Origin: Inia geoffrensis
Taxonomy: Eukaryota; Chordata; Mammalia; Artiodactyla; Iniidae
Direction: 5' to 3'
DNA length: 64,000 nt
Assembly (NCBI GenBank): GCA_036417435.1
Contig: CM070905.1
Location: 62,637,092 to 62,701,091, forward strand
The notes under the pieces are model-generated. The model did no database searches and was not told the origin of the DNA. It was given only the letters and a program-made list of their open reading frames with translations. Shown in pieces: positions 55,312-64,000 of the stretch. The position numbers were made by a program, and so were the translations under genes. Each line of letters starts with the position of its first letter. The first letter of the stretch is position 1.

Positions 55312-55812
55312 GTGTCCAATACATCAGCCACTTGAAATATGGCTAGTTTGAATTATTTCAAACACACATGGCTATTGAGCAACTTGAAATATGGTTAGTT
55401 TGAAATCAGATATGCTTTCAAATAAAACATACACTATAATCTGCAGACTTAGTAACCCCCCAAAAGTAAAACATCTATTAAGAAATTTATATTTTATACT
55501 CATTTATATTTTATGTTGATAAAATTATATGTATTTTATATTGATATATATGTATATTTAAATTTTATATGACTATATTGCTATATTATATATAAATATA
55601 TTTACATATTATGTTATATTTAATTATGTTCATACTTATTTATATTTTATATATGTATTTTTATATTTTATGTTGAAAAATATTTTGGATATATTGGGTT
55701 ACGTAAGTATATAATCTAATTCCCCCTGCTTCTTTTCAGTTGTTTCAATATGCCTCCTAGAATGTTTTAAATTACATATGTGGCTGCCCTTATATTTTTA
55801 TTGGACAGCCTT
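55312..55812. mobile_element. DNA-transposon-like MER element with TGTCCAATA termini
   Basis: Left end TGTCCAATA and right end TATTGGACAGCC form terminal inverted repeats. The inside has 'acttgaaatatggctagtttgaa' twice and an AT-rich block at about 55480-55680. Same family as 48089-50068, apparently in the opposite orientation. Confidence 0.75.
55490..55680. repeat. AT-rich low-complexity tract
   Basis: Repeated TATATTTTATAT / TTATATATAAAT motifs expand the interior of the DNA transposon. Confidence 0.9.
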
Positions 55813-55969
55813 GGTCTAAGGCATTAAGCAAAGCAGCAAACAGCTAAAAATTAATTCCGTAACTCAGGTCATCAATCTTCTGTACAAATATAAATACCTT
55901 TAAACAGTTTTCTCCCCAGAATCTCTGACAATTATCCTGTCAGAGGTGTCATTACAAAAATAAAATCTT

Positions 55970-56035
55970 ATTTATATACATGTATATGTATATATACAAA
56001 GACTATATATGTGTATATATACGTGTATATATAAT
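55970..56035. repeat. (TATATACA/TATG)n tract
   Basis: 'tatatacatgtatatgtatatatacaaagactatatatgtgtatatatacgtg' simple sequence. Confidence 0.9.
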
Positions 56036-56209
56036 CTTTTAAAATGAACTACAAAATGGCTACAATTCACATTTTCACAATAAGTTGCTTTAAAAAGGTC
56101 CAACTCTATATGCAAAATATACTGCTTTAAATCAGATTCACAGGAATGATTATGTGAAGTGGATGAACTACCTTTAGGCCATCAAAAGTGAGAATATAAG
56201 GACAATCAA

Positions 56210-56247
<38 letters not shown>

Positions 56248-56345
56248 CACACACACATATGCACATATATAAATACCTACAAATATAAAATGCATACATA
56301 TATTTATAAATGAAATATACATAATTCATATATAAATATGAATGG
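56210..56345. repeat. (TC)n-(TA)n-(CA)n compound microsatellite
   Basis: Perfect TC run to about 56235, then TATA, then ACACACA, then degenerate TATAAA repeats. Confidence 0.95.
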
Positions 56346-56526
56346 TAAATAATATTACAAGCATGAAGGAAGAAAAAGACTGTGAATGTAGTGACGACAC
56401 CTATATGAAATTACACATAAGCATAATGTCAACAATCAGAACAATTTGGGAGATACTACTGTTCACGAAGTTCTCTTTCTTTAAGGTTAAATTCATAATT
56501 TAAAGCCTCTTAAAGAGATGATTTTA

Positions 56527-56575
56527 AGTGATCCTGGGGAGGCCAAGTAATTTCTTAGGCCTCCCCAGGATCACT
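56527..56575. repeat. Perfect 18-bp inverted repeat (hairpin)
   Basis: Left arm AGTGATCCTGGGGAGGCC (56527-56544), 13-nt loop AAGTAATTTCTTA, right arm GGCCTCCCCAGGATCACT (56558-56575). All 18 pairs are Watson-Crick, and pairing stops on both sides. GC-rich in an AT-rich neighbourhood. Confidence 0.98.
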
Positions 56576-56604
56576 CAGAGATAGGAGAGAACTTACAGAT
56601 CATT

Positions 56605-56692
56605 CAGTCCAATCTACTCCTTTCATAGATGAGCCAACTGAGGCCCAGGACTGAAGGAAATTTCCCAAGGCACAGAGTAAGTTTTTTTCATT
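56605..56692 (-). mobile_element. MIR SINE, minus orientation
   Basis: 'cctttcatagatgagccaactgaggcccaggactgaaggaaatttcccaaggcacagag' is the antisense MIR core. Confidence 0.8.
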
Positions 56693-57739
56693 AGTTTTAA
56701 ATGACTGAAACACACATACACCAGTACATGGTTTATAAAATATCTATGCTGTGCACAGGTCCTGTAAACAAACCCACACAGCTCCTTTCTCTGGAAACGG
56801 CACAGATTCAAGGACTTTCCTTGGTAAAGTAGTGGCCCCTAAATCATGTTCGAGTTTGGGTTGGTTTAAGAGCAAGGGATGAAGGCAGCCCAGGCAGGGG
56901 AGGGAGATGCAGGAGGAGGACCTTTAAATAAAAGTCAGCAGCAAAGGGAAGCAGGCAGAAAGAGAGAGCTTTGTATTTCCACGTACCCCAATTAACAGAG
57001 CCACCCTTGGGTCATCTACTTGGTGTTATTTGAGAACTAATACAAGATCTCTTTTCCAGGTTCTTGCTACTTTCTTAGGGAAGACGTTTACTGGAATAAA
57101 CGGCAGCAATAGTGCTGTTATTATTAATAGTGAATAAATTATTAACCATTATTAACAGCAAATAAGGCACAAGACCAATTATCTGGGTGGGAATCAGGAA
57201 AGACAGGTCCATTGGACATATACCTGGTAAGCACGTAGAATATCCAGGTAGAACCACCAGGAAGTAGCCCAAAGGCACAGAGCTTCGGGTCAGGAGTGCA
57301 AAGAAGAGAGAAGCAGGAAACAGAAAGAGGCAAGCGGTGTGGTACCAACACAAAGTTTACCTACTTCACAATGTTGCCCATGCTGCCTACGGCAACACGG
57401 AGGAAAGAGTATTAGATACAAGGACACTCAACTCCTGGCCTTCAGGGAGCAGCAGGTAGAAGGAAAATCCCCAGGGTGGTGATGACCAGCCTCCCTCCTC
57501 ATGCTCTATGGGGAGTCACGGCCCTGGGCATTGTGCTGGGCCCCTGCTCTCACTGCTTCCACTCATCACCACTACTCACTTCTTTGGAACCATCCAGCAC
57601 CGTGACTATAACCACTGCTGTTCCTTTCTCTTCAGAAGGGACAGGTCTTACCCTCTTGCCCCTTCCCACCTTGGTCCATCTATGATCCCTTCTCTTTCAA
57701 GTTAATCAACCTCCCTTTCTGCCGTCAACCCATATCCTC

Positions 57740-59115
57740 CAACCTGTTTCTTCCTCCAGTTACCATCCTCTTCCTTCTCTTCACAAACTTGTTCTACGCC
57801 CACACAGTCTGGTTCCTTTCTCCACCACACCAGAGAAAGGTTTTCACCAGGAGCCCAACTCAAGTCCTCCTCTCACTTGACCTTTGACTAAGCTCCCCTC
57901 CTTGACTTCTCAGAAAACACTCTCTACACTTTGGTAATTTGTCAGTTTCCTTTGTTAGCTCCTTTCCCTCTGTGTGCAATGATATCTTGAATATCATTGC
58001 TCTACAAGTTTCCAACCTTGGCCGTCTTCTATTACACTTTACTTGCTCCCTCTAGGTGATTTAATCCACTTCTGTGGCTTCAACCAACAGCTGTATGCCA
58101 ACGACTTCCAGAATTAAACACCTCTCCAGAGACTACAGTAGGGGGATCAAAATGTGGATTTGATGCTCTGGAGAGGTATTTAAATCTCCATTTTCCTAAG
58201 GTCATCTTCACCTGGATGTCCGATAGGCACTTCAAATTCAGCACCTCTAAAACTAAAATTATCTCTCTCCATCTCCACCCCCAAATGTTTCTTTTTTCTG
58301 TGGTCCCTATGTTAATTACCAGCACAAAATCTGCTGGGTGGCCCAAGTGGGAAACTTGGCTTCTTTCTCATCTTTAGCCGCTGGTCTCCAAGTTCTCTCC
58401 ATTCTACCTCCTAAAAAGGCTACTAAATACATCTTCTCCTTTCTAGATTCACAGCCAGGGCTTAGTCTAGGCCTTCAGAGGCAAAACCATCCCTGTATCT
58501 GCCCACTCCAATCTTTTACACCATGGTCTGAACTATTTCTATAATATGCAAATCTAATCATACCATCCTCCTACTTAAAACGCTTTCATTGCCTTCTCTT
58601 GTCACTAGAGAAAGTCCAAACTTTGTAGCAAAAAACCCAAGCCCCTTCACATTCTGGCCCCTTCCCAAAAATGTTCACCTCACACAGAACTATTCCTTCC
58701 AGTCATTTCAGAATGCTAGAACTTTCCTGAATACACTATCTCATTTCAAGGCTTTGCAAAGTTTCCCTCCATTTGAAGTGACCTCCCCTCCTTTGTCCAA
58801 TTGGCCAAACTTAACATCTTATTTCAAGACTCTCAAATGTCACCTCCTCCGCGAAGTCTTCCGCAACCCAACGCCTGCACTCCTGCTCCTCAGGGGCATC
58901 CCACTCCTTTCCTCCCCACTGAAGAATTAACTGCCCCACACCGATGCTAGTGGTGCCTTGCACTCCCATTATTCTCCTGCGATGAGCTGATTACATCTGC
59001 ATGCCCCACACTAGCTTGGAAGTCCCTTGAAGGCAGGGACCCTAACTGGTTTATCTTTGCCTCCTTACACCAAGCACAGAACCTGAAACACAGTAGGCCT
59101 TTAGCAAATACGTGC
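57740..59115 (+). mobile_element. Long L2 fragment, plus orientation (~1.4 kb)
   Basis: Follows the L2 reverse-transcriptase/3' order: 'cagtctggttcctttctccaccac', 'ccctctaggtgatttaatccacttctgtggcttcaa', 'tggatgtccgataggcacttcaaattcagcacctctaaaac', 'caaatctaatcataccatcctcctacttaaaac', 'aatgtcacctcctccgcgaagtcttcc' and 'agcacagaacctgaaacacagtaggcctttagcaaatacg'. Many stops; inactive. Contains a 21-bp imperfect inverted repeat (58111-58131 / 58166-58186). Confidence 0.92.
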
Positions 59116-59129
59116 TGGACAAAGGGCAA

Positions 59130-59335
59130 TAATTTTGTGCTACCATTTATCGGGCACTTTACATGTGTGAAGCACTTAGAGTTAATGCCCACACCAGAAG
59201 GGGATACAATCCCATTTTGCAAGTGAGAAAAAAAGCTTAGAAAGGTGAAATAATTTGCCCAAAGTCAACAGCTAGTAAATTCAAGGCTGCTTTTGACCTC
59301 TGAACTCCTGTTTCTAAGCACTCCACTCTACTCCT
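59130..59335 (-). mobile_element. MIR SINE, minus orientation, nearly full length
   Basis: 'gggcactttacatgtgtgaagcactt', 'gcaagtgagaaaaaaagcttagaaaggtgaaataatttgcccaaagtcaacagctagta' in antisense MIR order. Confidence 0.88.
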
Positions 59336-60059
59336 GGACCAAAGGGACTGGATACTGGGCTTGGTTTCTATAAAAACAATCTCTCCTAATCACAGGCTCA
59401 GGCGCTGTGTTAGCCGCAAATCCATTACCGCCATGGGGCTTGTGCACAACAAAACCTTGCTGAAGACTCCTGGCGGCTATCAGGGTTCCTACCCATAAGA
59501 AGAGGGGGTGCACCATTTATCACAATTAGCTCCTTGGTCCCTGGCTTAGGATGCGCTACCCCAGAAACATGCAGAGAAGGCTGGATTTCCCCCACATACC
59601 ATTAGGTTTCCATGCCCTACTCTGGGAACAGAGAAGTGGGTGGGTGTGAGAGATCATGATGACGGATTTTAATGTGTGCTCTGGGAAAATAGCTGCAAAA
59701 CTTTATAGTCACTTGTACAAATACACCACAGAATGAGAGGAACTTCCCACTCTCAAGTCTAGACTCTCAGGGCTAGCAATATACCATTATCTATATATTC
59801 ATTGGTCCATCACTGAATACATATACCTCGTGTTTCCCACCCACAGTAATGCATTGCACTCAGTTGTCTTTTTCAGTCACCTTCTTTTAATTCTATGTAT
59901 TTTCTGTTAAATGTATTCTAAAATCGACCTCTTTAATTTCTTCTAATTCTAATGACTTTTTAATGTCAGTCCCTTATTTTCTACTAATACCTCTACCACC
60001 TCTCCATGACTATCCAGCACATAATTGAAATCAGTCCTGTGCTTACCCTGATTAATACA

Positions 60060-60180
60060 TTTAAGCCTCTCAATTCACAGGTGATCAAACTTGCCCAAGG
60101 TCACTCAGCTAATAAGGGATACACATGCACACTGGGCTCCAGACATGAGGACTATTTGCCAGTATTCTTTCCATCTGTAT
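60060..60180 (-). mobile_element. MIR SINE, minus orientation
   Basis: 'cacaggtgatcaaacttgcccaaggtcactcagctaataagg' is the antisense MIR core. Confidence 0.78.
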
Positions 60181-60199
60181 ACCTGGGTACTGTGTGGTG

Positions 60200-60520
60200 A
60201 ACTCTCTCTCCCCACTCCCAACCTTTTCTGACCTGCCAAATTCCTACTGGCCCTTTAAGGCTTAACTCAAGGGTCACCTACTCCACAAATCTCCTCAGGT
60301 TTTCTCTGCTCTCTCTCCTGTCGGTTGGGTGCCTCTGCCCTGGGCTTCATTCCCTCCCCACTTTTCCTGAAATGTAATTGTCACCTGACCCCTTGATCTC
60401 CCTCACTAGGCTGCAGGCTCCTCCAGAGCACTGTAGAGTCTGGGTCTTGTCTTGGGATTCCCAGTTCTGGAACAATGCATGGCATATAACACACACATAA
60501 CAAATGCTTGCTGAAAACTC
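60200..60520 (+). mobile_element. L2 3' region, plus orientation
   Basis: 'ggcttaactcaagggtcacctactccacaaatctcc', 'aggctgcaggctcctccagagcac' and 'aatgcatggcatataac...caaatgcttgctgaaaac' follow the L2 3' layout. Confidence 0.82.
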
Positions 60521-60709
60521 AGTAGTGACCCCACTTCTCTGATTTGGCCAAAGGCCTGATGAACGACATCATCTGACTTAGGAGGAGAGACTTCCTATCG
60601 CGAGCAATGCCATTTTCTCAGCTTTCCATGAACTCATTCTCTCACTAGGTTGACACTGAGACAAGTAATTACCATTAGTTGAGGAATTACCACTTCTCAG
60701 ACTGACAGG

Positions 60710-60845
60710 AATGCTTCGTGCACAGTATGCTTATTCTGACAACACTGTCCAGTGGACATCATCCTCATTTTATGGATGAAGCCCAAAATCAGTTACTTAT
60801 CCTAAGTAACTGGCCTACAGTCACAGAGAAGAAAGGGTTTGTTTT
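60710..60845 (-). mobile_element. MIR SINE, minus orientation
   Basis: 'ttatggatgaagcccaaaatcagttacttatcctaagtaactggcctacagtcacagag' is a diverged antisense MIR. It ends just before a young CHR-2 SINE. Confidence 0.7.
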
Positions 60846-60858
60846 AAAAGAATATATA

Positions 60859-61062
60859 GGGCTTCCCTGGTGGCGCAGTGGTTGAGAGTCCGCCTGCCGA
60901 TGCGGGGGACAGGGGTTCGTGCCCCGGTCTGGGAAGATCCCACGTGCCACGGAGCGGCTGGGCCCGTGAGCCATGGCCGCTGAGCCTGTGCGTCCGGAGC
61001 CCGTGCTCCGCAACGGGAGAGGCCACAACGGTGAGAGGCCCGCGTACCGCAAAAAAAAAAAA
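60859..61062 (+). mobile_element. CHR-2-type cetacean SINE
   Basis: Full length. TSD AAAAGAATATATA (60846-60858) and AAAAGAATGTATA (61063-61075), one mismatch. Confidence 0.97.
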
Positions 61063-61194
61063 AAAAGAATGTATAAAACGCCTTATAGTCATCTGTGTCC
61101 TGGAGAGATTCATTAGTATCTGAAATTACTTACAATGCATTAATTTGGATGCTAGAGTAGTGAAAGCATGGTCAACTAGGATTTATAGAGGTTC

Positions 61195-61342
61195 AAGGCA
61201 GTTCTACCATATGCATTATCCAGGGCAAATCATGCCTGTAGTCCTAATTTTCTTAACAGATAAATAGGGATTATAATACCTACTTACCTCAAAGGGGGTT
61301 GAATATCAAAGATCATGTTTGCCAAAATGCTTTGATAAACAA
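61195..61342 (+). mobile_element. MIR SINE, plus orientation
   Basis: 'ccagggcaaatcatgcctgtagtcctaattttcttaacagataaatagggattataatacctacttacctca' is MIR core to 3' part. Confidence 0.82.
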
Positions 61343-61419
61343 GAGGGCAAAGGCCCATCTCAGGGCACTATGCTGGATAATGAGCTTGATGCAGTGTTTC
61401 GTAAAGAAAGAATAGTGGG

Positions 61420-61545
61420 AGAACCCTGAGCATCAGGGCCACCTGAGGTGTTAACAGCAGATGGAAGAATCCAGGCTGGGAATCCACATTTAACAAGCCT
61501 TCAAATAATGCTATCAGACACAGAAGTTTGATAAATACCAGGTTA
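61420..61545. mobile_element. MER5-family DNA transposon fragment
   Basis: 'ctgagcatcagggccacctgaggtgtt' and 'aatccaggctgggaatccacatttaacaagcc' are MER5-like. Confidence 0.65.
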
Positions 61546-61549
61546 GGAC

Positions 61550-61725
61550 AGTGCTTCCCAAACTTTAATGTACACATGAATCACTTGGGGATCTTGTTAT
61601 GATGTAGGTTCTTATTCGGTGGACATGGGGAGGGGGAGGGCAGGCTGAGATTCTGCATGTCTTACAAGCTCCCCAGGGAAGCCAATGTTGCTGGTCTGTG
61701 GATCACATTTGAGTGGCAGGGGTTT
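61550..61725. mobile_element. MER5-family DNA transposon
   Basis: 'gtgcttcccaaactttaatgtacacatgaatcacttggggatcttgtta' to 'gattctgcatgtcttacaagctccccagg' and 'gtggatcacatttgagtggcagggg'; both ends visible. Confidence 0.85.
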
Positions 61726-61816
61726 GGAAGATCTACCCTCACTGGGACAAATTAGCTTTGCTTTATTCCTCGACCACAGATTGCATTCCCCAACTTCAGG
61801 GAGGATTTCATAAAGC

Positions 61817-61937
61817 CCAAGCTCTAAGTATTGGTACCAATATTACTTGAACTACTCAAAACCAACTGGAATGGCTTCTCCAAGCTCTCAGTATTGGTGC
61901 CAATATTACCTGAACTACTCAAAACCAACTGGAATGG
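61817..61937. repeat. 63-bp tandem duplication (two copies)
   Basis: The block beginning CCAAGCTCT at 61817 recurs at 61880. Over the 58 comparable bases only three differ, all substitutions and no indel. Non-repeat sequence otherwise. Confidence 0.97.
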
Positions 61938-62029
61938 ACTCTTTATCATGGAGGAAAGGCAGTAGCATTCTTTTCAGCTATAGACAGCACATATGTTTAG
62001 CATGTGAAAGAATAATTTACTGCTACTGC

Positions 62030-62135
62030 TTGAGTCCTATTTACTGTGAAAAACATTTTATATATATTATGTCTAATTCCCACCACAACCCACAAGGTGG
62101 ATTTTCTTGGTCTATGGATAAGGAAGTAATGACCT
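62030..62135 (-). mobile_element. MIR SINE, minus orientation, left part (split)
   Basis: 'aattcccaccacaacccacaaggtggattttcttggtctatggataaggaag' is antisense MIR. It continues after the SINE at 62368. Confidence 0.82.
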
Positions 62136-62147
62136 AAAAAGCTTAAG

Positions 62148-62355
62148 TAGGGCTTCCCTGGTGGCGCAGTGGTTGAGAGTCCGCCTGCCGATGCAGGGGA
62201 CATGGGTTCGTGCCCCGGTCCGGGAAGATCCCACGTGCCACGGAGCGGCTGGGCCCGTGAGCCATGGCCACTGAGCCTGTGCGTCCGGAGCCTGTGCTCT
62301 GCAACGGGGGAGGCCACAACAGTGAGAGGCCCGCGTACCGCAAAAGAAAAAAGAA
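62148..62355 (+). mobile_element. CHR-2-type cetacean SINE inside a MIR
   Basis: Full length, tail AAAAGAAAAAAGAAAA. TSD AAAAAGCTTAAG at 62136-62147 and 62356-62367, perfect 12 bp. Confidence 0.97.
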
Positions 62356-62367
62356 AAAAAGCTTAAG

Positions 62368-62470
62368 CAACTTGCTCAAGGTCACATGGCTAATTAAGTG
62401 TTGCAGCTGGGGTTCCAATTCTGCTCTATTGGGACCCAAAACCTGTCCTCTGCCCATCCTCCATGGCATT
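62368..62470 (-). mobile_element. MIR SINE, minus orientation, right part
   Basis: 'aacttgctcaaggtcacatggctaatta' continues the MIR interrupted at 62135. Confidence 0.82.
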
Positions 62471-64000
62471 AAATATGATAGTGGTATAAAACGTGACAGC
62501 TTGAGGAAAAAAATGTTCCTCCTGTATGTATCGGTATTGGAGTTAAAGGCTTTGCTGATTCTGGATGGGGGTGAGGATGGGAATGAGGTTAATTAATTAG
62601 TGATCTATGTTGACTCATGGACAAAAACATATAGATAGCATCCTTGTCCAGGTTCCCATAAATCTGATAGTGCAGATGGAATAAAAAGGACATTAGTAGC
62701 CGGCACACTGATCCTAAACGTTGTCACCTACCCTCAGGCTTCTAGATGTGGGGCTCAACCAATAAAGAGGAAAAATCCTTCCTGATCCTTGTGGCCTATT
62801 AACTTCACTGTCTTCTCCTGTATGAGGTTTCTATAACTTAAAAGTTCACACCAATACAGGTTTACCCTGCCTTGTCATTTCACAGTTGCCACACTTCTCT
62901 TCCTCTGATAAAACTGCCTGCACCTGAAAAGAAAATGTACTGTTTAGTCAAATACACTGAAAATGCAGCAGTTTTGAAGGTTTCCTTTTGAGTAACAAAA
63001 TTGTCCATATTTTTTCGTAAGGTTGATGTGGAGAGAAATGCATGGTAATAAAGATGTTCAGAGAAAGCAGTCAGAGTCTCAGGTGGACCAAATGAAGCAA
63101 AGACAGCTATAAAATAAACTTGCTAGGCATTTACCATCCAGTGTCTTTAGCATGTAAATGCCCTATGGATGGAGTGTCCAAGGTCAGTTTTTTTAGCCTT
63201 GGGTCTCTCTACTATTATAATGAGTACTCAGTAGCTTAACTGTCATTTTCTAAAGATCCATCTTTAATAACAGTACAACTCTTTACCTATGTAATGCAAA
63301 AAAGATCCAATTAGAAAGCTACATCTCCTTAAATTAAACATATACATGGCAGTCTGAAACCAAACAATGATAATCGAAGTATTAAGGATTATAAACTGAT
63401 TTTGCCCCTATGGTATTCTCTACACATGATGTTTCAAAAAATAAAGACTGCAACCTAAAACAACAAAAACAAAAAAATGGTTTGAAAATTCACTTAAAAG
63501 TAAAAAATGTGTGTTTTAAACAGAAGGTAAGAAATTGAGTCTGGAGCACAGATTTCAAACTAATAAACGTTTCCTATTTCATTCCCCCACCCCAAGGAAC
63601 AGTTCAGATCTCAGAAAAACTAAAGGTCCACAGAAACCAACCTGATATTTTTCTGGCGAGGCTTTACTGAAATGTTTATACATGAACATGTTTGCAATGA
63701 GTCGTAATTTATAGGACCTTAATGGCCAATGCCTTATGTGCGTTTCTTCCTACATTCAATAGCATTTTCAAACCAGCTGGTGGTACATTTTCCAGGCCCT
63801 GATAATTTTTATAAAGTTACCAGATCTCAGTTACTAAGGCTGCCACCCAGCACCCTTTCAAGTGATAATTTTTTATGCTATCTAAACAGAAGAGAACCTG
63901 ATTCCCTTTTTGAACTAGAACTCTCCCCCAAGCAGCCAGTTAATGCCTTTGGCCAGAGAAAGGGCGCACGCACTATTTTTAAGACGCCCAAAGAGAAGTT

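Larger units (their letters stand above)
45724..64000 (-). other. ICA1: Upstream ICA1 intron (5'UTR intron), open at the right edge
   Basis: The start-codon exon has a splice acceptor, so a non-coding first exon must lie further upstream on the minus strand. I see no CpG island or promoter-like block before 64000; the only CpG-rich stretches are SINE bodies. Besides the listed repeats, about 45724-46740, 50830-53150, 53300-54200, 56600-57730 and 62480-64000 show nothing I recognise. An unannotated 5'UTR exon could still be hidden here, since it would have no coding signature. Confidence 0.7.

Noticed and set aside
60789..61123. Repeated frames with GLSLLWPLPLRSTGSGR-like and ESPPADAGDTGSCPG-like peptides, also at 1930, 37208, 43723, 48012, 50562 and 61997
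   Set aside because: These are translations of CHR-2 SINEs, which are GC-rich and stop-poor; not genes.

Overview
This is 64 kb of mammalian nuclear DNA, almost certainly from a cetacean (probably a toothed whale). The main evidence is a set of near-identical ~210-bp tRNA-derived SINEs. They begin GGCTTCCCTGGTGGCGCAG, carry a pol III B box, end in GCGTACCGC plus an A-rich tail, and have 9-15 bp target-site duplications (TSDs). This is the CHR-2-type family of whales (family name from memory). Older CHR/Bov-tA-like SINEs and an L1 3' end of cetartiodactyl type agree with this. I see no bacterial or viral gene, no operon and no CRISPR array.

The only protein-coding gene I can support is ICA1 (islet cell autoantigen 1, ICA69), on the minus strand and incomplete. 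Five consecutive exons are present, in transcript order: start-codon exon 45684-45723, then 41658-41823, 38126-38198, 32162-32285 and 28008-28206. All have AG acceptors and GT donors, and the phases join into one open frame of 193 codons. This is the N-terminus and roughly the first half of the arfaptin-homology (AH/BAR) domain. The C-terminal half should lie beyond the left edge, because I found no further exon in 1-28007. The non-coding first exon(s) and promoter should lie beyond the right edge, because 45724-64000 has no CpG island.

Everything else is intron. By region: 1-5 kb has a possible ancient LTR, SINEs, a MER5 element, a long L2 and a MaLR LTR. 5-13 kb is mostly unique sequence. 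13-27 kb has SINEs, L1 3' ends, L2, MIRs and a possible basic pseudogene. 28-46 kb is the exon-bearing part, with nested L2/L1/SINE insertions. 46-50 kb is a stack of L1 and SINE inside a DNA transposon. 52-57 kb is AT-rich, with a second copy of that transposon and a perfect hairpin. 57-64 kb has a long L2, many MIRs and two young CHR-2 copies.

I found no previously undescribed biological system. The observations most worth checking are the NAGNAG tandem acceptor that can add or drop Ser7 of ICA1, the perfect 18-bp hairpin at 56527-56575, the palindrome at the 5' junction of a young L1, a very short L1 tail insertion with its own TSD, and a 63-bp tandem duplication. Repeat family names come from recalled consensus sequences, not a database search; boundaries without a TSD are approximate.
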